A stretch of 64,000 bases of DNA from Sphingomonas sp. S2M10 (GTDB lineage Bacteria > Pseudomonadota > Alphaproteobacteria > Sphingomonadales > Sphingomonadaceae): assembly GCF_012650175.1 (NCBI RefSeq), contig NZ_JAAILI010000056.1:1-64000 (forward strand). The letters are read 5' to 3'. The notes under the pieces were generated by a model. That model saw only the letters and a list, made by a program, of their open reading frames with translations. It had not been told where the DNA came from and did not search any database. The position numbers and the translations under genes were made by a program. The stretch's first letter is position 1, and each line of letters opens with the position of its first letter. Below are positions 34,845-42,989 of the stretch, piece after piece.

Positions 34845-35738
34845 TCAGGCACGCATCAGCGATTGATGCGCGCCTATCCCGGCAAGCACGCCGGACGCGG
34901 CGGCAAGCGTAGCATTGTGCATCGGACTGGACGCATCGCCCGCGGCATAGACTCCCGCCACGCTGGTCGCGCCCCAGGCATCGACCGTGACGAAGGGGCC
35001 GCTCGGACCCTCGTCCATCGCGCAGCCGAGCAGGGACGCGATCGGACCGGTCGGCTGGGTCCGCGGCGCCGTGAAGACCGCCTCGACCGCAACAACCCGT
35101 CCGTCAGCGAGCCGCACGCCGGCAAGGCCGGGTGCATCTCCCAGCAGCGCCACGACCGGGCTGCGCTCGATTGCGACATGGCGCCGGGCGAGTAGCGCGG
35201 CCTGCTCCGCATCCGGCTCATACAGGCCTTGCGTGAAGAAGGTCGCCGGACCCCAGTCCGGGATCAGCGCCGCCTGATGGGCGGACATGGGATGGTTGGC
35301 GATGATGCCCAGCGGGCGATCGCGCACCTCATAGCCGTGGCAATAGGGGCAGTGGAGAACGGTAGCGCCCCATCGTTCCGCCATGCCCGGAAGGTCGGGC
35401 AGCGTATCCGTCACGCCGGTGGCAAGAACGAGGCGCCGGGCGCGTCGATCGGTGCCGTTCGCCAGCCGCACCACGAAGCCGCCCGCCGTCTTCTCCGCAC
35501 CCACCGCCTCGGCCTGGACCATCTCCGCCGTGGGATAGGCGAGCAGCTGGCATGCCGCTTCCCGCAGTATCGCGTGGGGCGCGCGGCCATCCTGGCACAG
35601 GAACCCGTGCGCGGCATCGGCGAAGCGGTTGCGGGGTGCGCCTGCGTCAATCAGCAGCACGTCCTGGCGTGCCCGCGCCAGCTGCAAAGCCGCCGCATGC
35701 CCTGCGAAGCTGCCCCCGATTACGATGACGTCGTGCAT
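34845..35738 (-). CDS. Thioredoxin-reductase-like FAD/NAD(P) oxidoreductase
   Basis: A 297-aa flavoprotein. The FAD motif VIVIGGSFAG is at residues 4-13, the redox motif CPYCHGYEV with Cys130 and Cys133 replaces the CATC of classical thioredoxin reductase, and the C-terminal FAD motif GVYAAGDAS is present. It lacks a clear GxGxxA NADPH site in the middle (IIANHPMSAHQAAL), which is unusual and resembles gliotoxin/holomycin-type dithiol oxidases and other TrxR-like oxidases that work without NADPH. It may oxidise a small dithiol. Divergent from the Rrf2 regulator at 35844, which probably controls it. Confidence 0.85.
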   Translation of the reverse strand: MHDVIVIGGSFAGHAAALQLARARQDVLLIDAGAPRNRFADAAHGFLCQDGRAPHAILREAACQLLAYPTAEMVQAEAVGAEKTAGGFVVRLANGTDRRARRLVLATGVTDTLPDLPGMAERWGATVLHCPYCHGYEVRDRPLGIIANHPMSAHQAALIPDWGPATFFTQGLYEPDAEQAALLARRHVAIERSPVVALLGDAPGLAGVRLADGRVVAVEAVFTAPRTQPTGPIASLLGCAMDEGPSGPFVTVDAWGATSVAGVYAAGDASSPMHNATLAAASGVLAGIGAHQSLMRA

Positions 35739-35843
35739 AAACCACCTTTCGAATCACGAAACATATGATGTTACGTTACTGTCCCGCCAGATGTTTGCAA
35801 CTCGAAAAGTGTCGTGATAATGCAGCGAGAGAAAGGGCGGTGC
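35739..35843. promoter_or_regulatory. Divergent promoter region of the flavoprotein and Rrf2 genes
   Basis: A 105-base, AT-richer spacer with a short inverted repeat TTTCG-N5-CGAAA (about 35748-35762) and a tandem GTTAC GTTAC (about 35770-35779). Both promoters and an Rrf2 operator are expected here; no exact -35/-10 assignment is possible. Confidence 0.4.
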
Positions 35844-36293
35844 TTGCAACTGGACGGAAGATTGTCGCGCATGCTCCATCTCCTGATCCATCTGGACCGG
35901 ACGGATGGACCGATGACGTCCGAGGCCGCAGCCGCGATGCTGGGCACCAATCCCGTGGTCGTGCGCCGGACGCTCGCGGGGTTGCGTGATGCCGGCATCG
36001 TGCGCTCCAACAAGGGCCATGCGGGCGGGTGGACGCTGTCCCGATCGCTCGACGACCTTCGGATGCTCGACGTCTACAAGGCGCTGGGCGAACCGCGGGT
36101 CTTCGCGATCGGGCTGGCGGACCCCGCTGCCAAATGCCTGGTCGAGCAAGCGGTCAACGCCTCGATGGCGGAGGCGCTGCGCCGCGCGGAGCAGCTTCTC
36201 GTGGAGCAGCTGGCGAACATCACGCTGGGCGACATCGCCGCCGACTTCGATCGGCGGTGGCGCGACCATGTCGAAGGCCGCGCCGACGCTTAG
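35844..36293 (+). CDS. Rrf2 family transcription regulator
   Basis: About 149 aa. The winged-helix part (RLSRMLHLLIHL, TSEAAAAMLGTNPVVVRRTL, GLRDAGIVRSNKGHAGGWTL) is typical of Rrf2/YwnA-like repressors. The only cysteine in the effector region (AKCLVEQAV) falls where redox-sensing members have a single Cys, and no Fe-S triad is visible. I prefer TTG at 35844: it gives the usual MQLDGRLSRMLH start and has AAAGGG 6 nt upstream. ATG 35820 or GTG 35814 would add eight to ten residues and lack a ribosome site. Divergent from the thioredoxin-reductase-like gene, suggesting thiol or electrophile sensing. Confidence 0.85.
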   Translation: MQLDGRLSRMLHLLIHLDRTDGPMTSEAAAAMLGTNPVVVRRTLAGLRDAGIVRSNKGHAGGWTLSRSLDDLRMLDVYKALGEPRVFAIGLADPAAKCLVEQAVNASMAEALRRAEQLLVEQLANITLGDIAADFDRRWRDHVEGRADA

Positions 36294-36309
36294 ACGCGGA
36301 GGCGCGCGC

Positions 36310-37035
36310 TCAGGAGCATTTCACCGCGCCAGAACCGATCTTGCTCACTTCGCACTTCGCCCCGCCGCGCAGCTCGACATCGCCCGAGCCGAGGATCGAG
36401 ACCGAGGCCGGGCCGCCCACATTGGCGCGCACGCTGCCCGACCCCGCGATCGAAATGTCCGCGCGATCGGCGGTGAACTGCTGGCCGTTCAGGTCACCCG
36501 CGCCCGCGACCGACAGGTCCAGCTTGTCGGCGCGGCCGGCCAGCGTGACGTTGCCCGATCCCGCGATAGACAGCGACGCTTCCTCCGCCGCGACTGCCGC
36601 AATGCGGAGGTCGCCCGATCCCGCTACCACGCCTTCGAACTTCCCGACGGCGCGCTCCACCTGCATCGTTCCCGAACCCGCGACCGTCGCCGCGCGCAGC
36701 TGCGGCATCACGATGCGAATTCTGGCCGCGCCGCCCTTGTCCCACATCACGCCTGTCCTGGTTTTGCGGCCCAGGTTGAGCGTCTTTCCGTCGAGGCGAA
36801 TGTCGAGCTGGTCCAGCACGGCGGCGTCCCCCTCCGCCTGTACCGAGAAGTCCGGCCCGACACGCACGTCAACATCGTCGGAACTCTTCAACGCAACATC
36901 GGTAAAGCCCGTCGCCGCAAAGCTGCGGCTGGCGCCCGTACCGCTCGCCTCGACCGCGGTGCCTTTGGTGTCGCTCCAGCTGGTGTGGCAAGCCGTGGCA
37001 AAGGGTAGCAGCGCAAGGACGAGCAACGAACGCAT
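36310..37035 (-). CDS. GIN-domain (DUF2807) envelope protein, possible lipoprotein
   Basis: A 241-aa protein. The N-terminus MRSLLVLALLPFATAC is a signal with a weak lipobox (ATAC), so lipid attachment is possible. The rest is a repetitive right-handed beta structure with many VAGSG / IAGSGNV / IAGSGSV / ILGSGDVEL turns, typical of the putative auto-transporter adhesin, head GIN domain. Function unknown; members bind unknown partners at the envelope. A 26-base palindrome lies 15-40 bases upstream of the start and is a likely operator, so expression is probably tightly regulated. Confidence 0.82.
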   Translation of the reverse strand: MRSLLVLALLPFATACHTSWSDTKGTAVEASGTGASRSFAATGFTDVALKSSDDVDVRVGPDFSVQAEGDAAVLDQLDIRLDGKTLNLGRKTRTGVMWDKGGAARIRIVMPQLRAATVAGSGTMQVERAVGKFEGVVAGSGDLRIAAVAAEEASLSIAGSGNVTLAGRADKLDLSVAGAGDLNGQQFTADRADISIAGSGSVRANVGGPASVSILGSGDVELRGGAKCEVSKIGSGAVKCS

Positions 37036-37049
37036 GGTGACCTCCCAAC

Positions 37050-37075
37050 TTGTGTATTGCTGTTATAATACACAA
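37050..37075 (-). promoter_or_regulatory. Perfect 9-bp inverted repeat (operator candidate) upstream of the GIN-domain gene
   Basis: TTGTGTATT and AATACACAA are separated by 8 bases. On the minus strand the inner part reads TATTATAAC, which could double as a -10 element, so a repressor bound here would cover the promoter of the gene starting at 37035. The site is very AT-rich for this genome. The cognate regulator is not adjacent; GntR/YtrA- or PadR-like dimers use similar sites (inference). Confidence 0.65.
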
Positions 37076-37088
37076 CATGCCTGAAACG

Positions 37089-37124
37089 AAAAGGGGGCGC
37101 GAGCTTGTGGCTCCGCCCCCTTTT
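37089..37124 (-). terminator. Terminator of carD (potentially bidirectional)
   Basis: The stem AAAAGGGGGCG / CGCCCCCTTTT, with an inner GAGC/GCTC stem and a single bulged base, lies 27 bases past the carD stop. The minus strand ends in TTTT, the plus strand too. Confidence 0.85.
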
Positions 37125-37150
37125 GATCCGACCGTTCGGTTCCGTTGCCG

Positions 37151-37684
37151 TCAGGCGGGAACCTTGTCCTTGTTGTGGATCGCCGCGGCCTTGCGCAGGA
37201 TATCCAGGATCTTTTCCAGCGCTGCGGGCTCGTCGATCTCTTCCATCGCCGCCAGTTCGCGGGCGAGGCGGCTGGCCGCGCCTTCGAAGATCTGGCGCTC
37301 GGAATAGCTCTGCTCGGGCTGGTCGTCGGCACGGAACAGGTCGCGGACCACCTCGGCGATCGACACGAGGTCGCCCGAATTGATCTTCGCTTCATATTCC
37401 TGGGCGCGACGCGACCACATGGTGCGCTTGACCTTGGGCTTGCCCTTCAGCGTATCGAGCGCTTCGCGAAGCGTCTTGTCGCTGGAAAGCTTGCGCATGC
37501 CCACGCTCTCGGCCTTGTTGGTCGGCACACGGAGCGTCATCTTCTCTTTTTCGAAACGCAGGACGTAGAGTTCGAGCTGCATCCCAGCAATTTCCTGCTT
37601 CTGCAGCTCGATCACACGGCCCACGCCGTGCTTGGGGTAAACGACATAATCGCCGACATCGAAGGACAGCGCCTTGGCAGCCAT
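37151..37684 (-). CDS. carD: CarD family transcription regulator (RNA polymerase-binding)
   Basis: A 177-aa CarD/CdnL protein. The N-terminal RNA-polymerase-interaction domain has FDVGDYVVYPKHGVGRVIEL, LYVLRFEKEKMTLRVPTNKA and GMRKL. The C-terminal helical DNA-binding part has TMWSRRAQEYEAKINSGDL and ERQIFEGAASRLARELA. CarD proteins stabilise the open promoter complex, especially at rRNA promoters, and are usually essential or important in alphaproteobacteria. The gene is monocistronic: own terminator downstream and a 260-base upstream gap before fdxA. Confidence 0.95.
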   Translation of the reverse strand: MAAKALSFDVGDYVVYPKHGVGRVIELQKQEIAGMQLELYVLRFEKEKMTLRVPTNKAESVGMRKLSSDKTLREALDTLKGKPKVKRTMWSRRAQEYEAKINSGDLVSIAEVVRDLFRADDQPEQSYSERQIFEGAASRLARELAAMEEIDEPAALEKILDILRKAAAIHNKDKVPA

Positions 37685-37782
37685 GTGCGAGGAACCTTTC
37701 GTGAATTACCGGCCCCGGTTGGAATGTGGATCCCGCCCAGGCGCGCGGTACGCGGCGGACGAGGGAACACGGGGCATACGCT

Positions 37783-37823
37783 AGCGTCTCCGGGCGAAGG
37801 CGAGTCTTTCTGCCTTCGTCGGA
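37783..37823. other. Imperfect hairpin in the carD-fdxA spacer
   Basis: AGCGTC ... CGAAGGC - loop - GCCTTCG ... GACGCT forms a two-part stem with an internal loop. It sits between the fdxA stop and the carD start on the minus strand, so it may stop fdxA transcription or form part of the carD leader. No T-run is visible. Confidence 0.4.
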
Positions 37824-37944
37824 CGCTATTTAACACGCTCGTAATAAAATTACCAGTGAAAGGTCATGCGAGCGGCGCATAAATCCATGCGCCGTGCCCC
37901 ATTTCGGGCGTGCCGGGTCCCGTGCCGGCAGGCCTGCCGCAGGA

Positions 37945-38283
37945 TCAGTCGCCCGAGCCGGGGTTCGGCGAGAAATACTTGTCGAACTTGTCGGTCTCGG
38001 CCTTCATCGCATCGGCGTCGGCCGGGGCCTCGCCCTTGGTGGTGATGTTGGGCCACTGTTCCGAATAGGTGCGGTTGAGCTCCAGCCACTTTTCCAGGCC
38101 GTTCTCGGTATCGGGCAGGATCGCCTCGGCCGGGCATTCCGGCTCGCACACGCCGCAATCGATGCATTCGCTCGGGTTGATGACGAGCATGTTCTCGCCT
38201 TCGTAGAAACAGTCGACCGGACAGACCTCGACACAGTCCATGTACTTGCACCGGATGCATGCGTCGGTGACGACATAGGTCAT
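37945..38283 (-). CDS. fdxA: Seven-iron ferredoxin FdxA
   Basis: A 112-aa ferredoxin. The cysteines of [18 protein letters not shown] and [16 protein letters not shown] support one 3Fe-4S and one 4Fe-4S cluster, as in the FdxA family of alphaproteobacteria. The long C-terminal extension ([17 protein letters not shown], then acidic residues) is also typical. A cytoplasmic electron carrier; no specific partner is encoded nearby. It is on the same strand and 66 bases downstream of the S4 protein gene. Confidence 0.95.
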   Translation of the reverse strand: MTYVVTDACIRCKYMDCVEVCPVDCFYEGENMLVINPSECIDCGVCEPECPAEAILPDTENGLEKWLELNRTYSEQWPNITTKGEAPADADAMKAETDKFDKYFSPNPGSGD

Positions 38284-38349
38284 TGGGGAAACGGTCCTTG
38301 GCTACGAACGATCAATGCGGGGCCCTGCTATGCGCGCTGGGCGCGCACG

Positions 38350-38661
38350 TCAATCATGGGACGGGGGCTGAACGTCCCGATCGGTGACGAGATCCTCATA
38401 GCACAGCCGCGCCTCGCCCGGCGGGCCGCGCCGGATCGGCAGCGTCCCGACGCGCAGCACCCGCACCCTGCCCTGGATCGGAAAGGCGAGGATCGCGCCG
38501 ACCCGCACCGACGCGGACGACCTTTCCACCCGGCGCCCGTCGATGCGCAGCAGCCCCTTCTCGCACAGGGCCTGGGCGGCGCTGCGGGTCTTCACGATCC
38601 GCGCATACCAGAGAAAGCGATCGAGCCGCATCGTGGGCCCATGCCCGCCGGGCTCAGCCAT
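38350..38661 (-). CDS. S4-domain RNA-binding protein (Hsp15/HslR-like)
   Basis: About 103 aa. The core MRLDRFLWYARIVKTRSAAQALCEKGLLRIDGRRV is an S4 fold like Hsp15, which binds the 50S subunit carrying stalled nascent chain. ATG 38661 overlaps the helicase stop by 8 bases (coupled translation); a second Met at 38631 begins exactly at the S4 motif and is an alternative start. The C-terminus lacks the long basic tail of E. coli Hsp15. Pairing with a SUV3-like helicase suggests an RNA- or ribosome-related role for both. Confidence 0.82.
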   Translation of the reverse strand: MAEPGGHGPTMRLDRFLWYARIVKTRSAAQALCEKGLLRIDGRRVERSSASVRVGAILAFPIQGRVRVLRVGTLPIRRGPPGEARLCYEDLVTDRDVQPPSHD

Positions 38662-41131
38662 TGCGGAGCGCCGCCAGCGCCGCGAAGGCATTGCCCGGCA
38701 CCGCCACCGGCTTGGGCCTGGCGATCGGGGTGAGGCCCTGCCAGATCCAGCGCTGCACGCCTTCGGCATCGCCCCGCGCGGTGCGGAAGCCCATCTGCGC
38801 CATCAGCCGCGCCATCGTCTCCGGCTTGAGGCCGATCGAGGTGGCGAGCGCCGGATCGGGGGCGAAGGGTTTGCGTCCCTGTCGCGCCTCGTGCGCCGCC
38901 CGGGCGATCCGCTCGACAAGATCCACGCGCACCGCCTGCGCGCCGAACGGCCGGAAGCCGTGGACGAGCTCCGCCCCCTCGGCGTCGCGCGGCAGCACGA
39001 CGGCGGCATCGGGCGGTCCGCTTGCGAGCCCCATCAGCGCCCGGCGGCGGGCGGCGGCGCGCGGCTTGAGCAGCGCGGGCGCGAACAGGTCGAGCGTGCC
39101 GATGGTCATGCCGATCCTGCGCAGCCGGTGCCGGGCGGGGCCGTCCAGCGCCTCGAGCATCGTGCCGGCGGCGCGGCGTGGCAGCAGGCCGCCCTGTTCG
39201 AGCAGCGCAGTGGCCAGCGCGCGCAGGGGTGCCCCGGCCGCTTCCTCGCGGGTGATGGCGTCCAGCTTGGCCAGCACCGGCAGGTCGCCGGCCACCCGCT
39301 CCGCGAACCAGCGCTCCAGCCGCGCCTGTACCGCCGCCTTGGCCTGGGGATCAAGCACGTCGAGCGCGCGATCCAGCTGCACGCGCGGACGCACCAGGTT
39401 GACGCCGGGCTTGAGCAGCGCGACGTCATGCCCGCGCCAGTGGATCGCGGTGCCGACCTGCGCCAGCTCCGCATCGGGCGCCTCGGCGAGCGCCGCGCCG
39501 CGCCGACGATATTCGCCCGCCAACCGTTTCTCGGCGGCGGCGAGCAGCATGCGCTTGTCGCCGGCCCGGGCCTCGGCAGCGACCTTGAAGCGGAAGCCTT
39601 CCAGCGTGCCGAGCGGATGCTCCTCCACGCTCACCTCGCCTTCGGGCCCGATCGTTACCGGCAGCGTCGCGGCATCGGCGCCGATCTGGCGGAGCAGCAC
39701 CGTGGTGCGCTTGTCGACGAAGCGCTGGGTGAGGCTGGCGTGGAGCGCGTCGGACAGCTTTTCCTCGATCGCCCGGGTGCGCTCCGCCCAATGCGCCGGC
39801 TCTTCCAGCCAGTCGGCGCGGTGAGCGATATAGGCCCAGCTGCGCGCCGCCGCGATACGGCCGGCCAGCGTCTCGACATCGCCGCCCATGTTATCGAGCC
39901 GCTGGATCTCGTCGGCGAACCATTGGTGCGGCACATGCCCGCGTCCTTCGGAGAGATGCCCGAACAGCCTTCCTACGAAGCGCGCGTGCGGATCGACGCC
40001 GAGCTTGCGGAAATCGGGCAACCCGCACGCCGCCCACAGCCGCGCGACCGCGCGGGGCGAGCGCACCCGGGCGCGCACCCAATCCTCCTCGGCCAGCCGC
40101 TTGAGCACCCCAAGGTCTGTCGCCTGCGGTGCGGCACGCAGCACCTCGGCCTGGGGCTTGCGTTCGAGGCTGCCGACCAGCGCCTCGATGCTGGCGAAAT
40201 CGGGCTCGCCCTCGCGCCAGTAGAGATGCTCGAGCCTCGGCACCTGGTGCCCCTCGATCGCCAGCACCTCCTCGGGGGTGAAGGCGCTCGGCCCCTCCTC
40301 GTGCAGCGCGCCGAAGGTGCCGTCCTTCTGGTGGCGACCGGCGCGGCCGGCGATCTGCGCCATCTCGGCGATGGTAAGCCGGCGCTGGCGGCGGCCGTCG
40401 AACTTGTGGAGCGAGGCGAAGGCGACATGGTGCACGTCCATGTTGAGCCCCATGCCGATCGCATCGGTGGCGACGAGATAATCCACCTCACCCGCCTGGA
40501 ACATCGCGACCTGGGCGTTGCGGGTACGCGGGGACAGCGCGCCCATCACCACCGCCGCGCCACCGCGTAGCCGCCGCAGCGCCTCGGCGACGGCATAGAC
40601 CTCCTCCGCCGAGAAGGCGACGATCGCCGAGCGTCGCGGCAGGCGCGAGAGCTTCTTGGCGCCCGCATAGCTGAGCGTCGAGAAACGCGGCCGCCCGACG
40701 ATCTCCGCCTCGGGCACCAGCGCCTTGAGCATCGGGCGCAGGCTGTCCGAGCCGAGGATCATCGTCTCCTCGCGGCCCCGCGCGCGCAGCAGCCGATCGG
40801 TGAAGACATGGCCGCGCTCCGGATCGGCCCCCAGCTGCGCCTCGTCGAGCGCGACGAAGGCGGTCTCGCGCTCCAGCGGCATGCTCTCCGCCGTGCAGCA
40901 GAACCAGCGCGCCTTGGGCGGCAGGATCTTCTCCTCGCCGGTGATCAGCGCCACTTCGGCGGGGCCCTTCATCCGGACGATGCGGTCATACACCTCGCGC
41001 GCCAGCAGCCGCAGCGGGAAGCCGATCATGCCGCTGGCATGGCCGCACATCCGCTCGACGGCGAGGTGGGTCTTGCCGGTGTTGGTGGGCCCCAGCACTG
41101 CCGTGACGGGCGAACGGGCGAACTGGCTCAT
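38654..41131 (-). CDS. SUV3-like DEAD/DEAH-box helicase
   Basis: An 825-aa superfamily 2 helicase similar to mitochondrial Suv3. Motif I GPTNTGKTHLA is only 12 residues from the start, followed by GFPLRLLAREVYDRI, the ITGEEK region, motif II ALDEAQ (DEAQ rather than DEAD), motif III-like LGSDSL, then the helicase C domain with LSPRTRNAQVAMFQAGEVDYL, VATDAIGMGLNMD and motif VI QIAGRAGRHQ. The C-terminal 400 residues are Ala/Arg-rich with the SUV3 C-terminal region. ATG 41131 gives the conserved Suv3 start; the longer frame adds non-conserved sequence. Probable RNA helicase, ATP-dependent. Confidence 0.9.
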   Translation of the reverse strand: MSQFARSPVTAVLGPTNTGKTHLAVERMCGHASGMIGFPLRLLAREVYDRIVRMKGPAEVALITGEEKILPPKARWFCCTAESMPLERETAFVALDEAQLGADPERGHVFTDRLLRARGREETMILGSDSLRPMLKALVPEAEIVGRPRFSTLSYAGAKKLSRLPRRSAIVAFSAEEVYAVAEALRRLRGGAAVVMGALSPRTRNAQVAMFQAGEVDYLVATDAIGMGLNMDVHHVAFASLHKFDGRRQRRLTIAEMAQIAGRAGRHQKDGTFGALHEEGPSAFTPEEVLAIEGHQVPRLEHLYWREGEPDFASIEALVGSLERKPQAEVLRAAPQATDLGVLKRLAEEDWVRARVRSPRAVARLWAACGLPDFRKLGVDPHARFVGRLFGHLSEGRGHVPHQWFADEIQRLDNMGGDVETLAGRIAAARSWAYIAHRADWLEEPAHWAERTRAIEEKLSDALHASLTQRFVDKRTTVLLRQIGADAATLPVTIGPEGEVSVEEHPLGTLEGFRFKVAAEARAGDKRMLLAAAEKRLAGEYRRRGAALAEAPDAELAQVGTAIHWRGHDVALLKPGVNLVRPRVQLDRALDVLDPQAKAAVQARLERWFAERVAGDLPVLAKLDAITREEAAGAPLRALATALLEQGGLLPRRAAGTMLEALDGPARHRLRRIGMTIGTLDLFAPALLKPRAAARRRALMGLASGPPDAAVVLPRDAEGAELVHGFRPFGAQAVRVDLVERIARAAHEARQGRKPFAPDPALATSIGLKPETMARLMAQMGFRTARGDAEGVQRWIWQGLTPIARPKPVAVPGNAFAALAALRNG

Positions 41132-41367
41132 GTCGGTTTCCAAGATCGGCGCCCGCGCGCCGTTAGGCAACTCCCTGCCGCGGCTTTTCCACGACTTCAT
41201 GACGGTTGCACCCATATCGATGGTTTCGCCGCAGCCATGGCACGGGTCGGCGCGCAGGAAGTCACCGGGCGGCAAACTTAATTTGACTTTAAGAGCATGA
41301 TTCCAGAGTGATTCGATGGACGCGCCGCTTCATGCCGCGCGCAATCGGGTCTTAGGGGCAGCACGGC

Positions 41368-42846
41368 TTGTTCTTTCGCGACGATCATGGCTCGGGCCTT
41401 GCCGGCGGCGGCGGTGGCCTGGCGCGCGCGATCCCGGCCGTCGTTCCCGCGCGGATCGGCAAGCGGCTGGCGACGCTCGACCTGGTACCCGATCTCGGCG
41501 CGGATATCGGCTCGCCGACCTGGTTTCGCGGTGCCGCGACCTGCGCCGCGCTTTGCGCCGCGACCTGGATGCTCGCCCCCGGCTTCGACCGGCCGATCAC
41601 CGGCATCGTCCCTGCCCCACTGGCCGGCGAGGCGGAACTGGCGCAACAAGCGCAGGCCATCGCGCCGCTCGCCAAGGGAGCGCGCACGGGTGTTCACGTC
41701 GCCGCGACCCCTTTGGTCAAGCCGCTTACCGACACCCCCGAGCGCCCGATCATCGAGCATGAAGCGAAGCTCGCCAGCGGCACGATGCTGCGCAGCGTGC
41801 TGCAGCGCTCGGGCGTGGGCGAGGCGGATGCCGGCATCGTCGCCAGCCTGGTGTCGGGCGCGATGCCGCTCGGCCAGATCCAGCGCAACACGGTGCTGGA
41901 GATGACGCTGGGCCGCCGCGCCGACAAGTCGCAGCCGCGCCCGCTCGAAAAGCTCGCCTTCCGCGCCGCCTTCGATCGCCGGATCGAGATCGCCCGCACC
42001 GGCGCCGCGCTGGCGATCAAATCGATCCCGATCGCGATCGACCGGACGCCGCTGCGCGTGCAGGGGCTGATCGGATCCAGCCTCTATCGCTCGGCGCGCG
42101 CTGCCGGTGCGCCCGCCAAGGCGGTGGAAAGCTTCCTGCGCACGCTCGGCAGCCGAGTCTCGGTGTCGAAGCTGGGATCGGCCTGCAAGTTCGACCTTAT
42201 CCTCGGCCAGGCGCGCGCCGCGACCGGCGAAGTCCAATATGGCCAGTTGATGTATGCCGGGGTGACCGGCTGTGCGAACGGCGTCCAGCTCGCCCCCTGG
42301 GATAGCGACGGCAAGACCGAATGGTTCGACGCCAGCGGCACCGGCAGCAAGACGGGCATGATGACGATGCCGGTCAACGGCCGCTTCTCCTCGGCCTTCG
42401 GCATGCGGATGCACCCGATCCTCGGCTTCACCCGCATGCACAAGGGCATCGACATCGCCGCCCCCTATGGCTCGCCGGTCTATGCCGCTGTCGACGGGGT
42501 GGTACGCCTTGCCGGACGGTCGGCGGGCTATGGCAATCTGGTGCGGATCGACCATGGCGGCGGCTTCGGCACCGGCTATGCGCATCTGAGCAAGGTGATG
42601 GTCCGTCCCGGCCAGTCGGTGCGCAAGGGCCAGCAGATCGGCCGCAGCGGCAATTCCGGCCTGTCGACCGGCCCGCACCTGCATTTCGAAACGACGCGCA
42701 ATGGCCACGCGGTCAATCCGCGGGCGGTGTCGTTCACATCGGTCCGGCGCCTCGCCGGCGGGGCGCTGGGTGCCTTCAAGGCCAGGCTGCACGGCCTGAT
42801 GGCGGTGCCCGTCGGCCATGGCGCGCAGAAGGAAGCGGCGGAGTAA
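41368..42846 (+). CDS. M23 family metallopeptidase (LytM-type, membrane-anchored)
   Basis: A 492-aa protein. A hydrophobic segment at about residues 55-72 (ATCAALCAATWMLA) should anchor it, with the rest periplasmic. Residues 100-320 are a linker/OapA-LysM-like region. The peptidase domain follows at about 335-460 with MHKGIDIAAPYGSPVYAAVDG and GPHLHFE, the HxxxD and HxH zinc ligands of active LytM enzymes. It would cut peptidoglycan cross-links. The start is TTG at 41368, with AGGGG 9 nt before; no ATG lies near. The next gene on the other strand is the HerA-like ATPase, across a REP-like repeat. Confidence 0.88.
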   Translation: MFFRDDHGSGLAGGGGGLARAIPAVVPARIGKRLATLDLVPDLGADIGSPTWFRGAATCAALCAATWMLAPGFDRPITGIVPAPLAGEAELAQQAQAIAPLAKGARTGVHVAATPLVKPLTDTPERPIIEHEAKLASGTMLRSVLQRSGVGEADAGIVASLVSGAMPLGQIQRNTVLEMTLGRRADKSQPRPLEKLAFRAAFDRRIEIARTGAALAIKSIPIAIDRTPLRVQGLIGSSLYRSARAAGAPAKAVESFLRTLGSRVSVSKLGSACKFDLILGQARAATGEVQYGQLMYAGVTGCANGVQLAPWDSDGKTEWFDASGTGSKTGMMTMPVNGRFSSAFGMRMHPILGFTRMHKGIDIAAPYGSPVYAAVDGVVRLAGRSAGYGNLVRIDHGGGFGTGYAHLSKVMVRPGQSVRKGQQIGRSGNSGLSTGPHLHFETTRNGHAVNPRAVSFTSVRRLAGGALGAFKARLHGLMAVPVGHGAQKEAAE

Positions 42847-42872
42847 GCTACTTCGGGAGCCACAAACCCTGC

Positions 42873-42966
42873 GTCATCCCCGCGAAGGCGGGGATCCATT
42901 CGCCGTTCCGTCGCAGCAGGAACCGCATCGACTCAGCCAATGGATTCCCGCCTTCGCGGGAATGAC
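42873..42966. repeat. REP-like paired palindromic repeat, copy 1
   Basis: Two 28-base units in inverted orientation (42873-42900 and 42939-42966) flank 38 unrelated bases. Each unit is GTCATyCCCGCGAAGGCGGG followed by a short CCATT-type end, itself a small hairpin. The whole can fold as a long stem. It lies between the convergent M23 and HerA-like genes. The same unit recurs at 55028-55132. Confidence 0.85.
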
Positions 42967-42989
42967 AATGATGGTGAGAGGGCGGTGTC

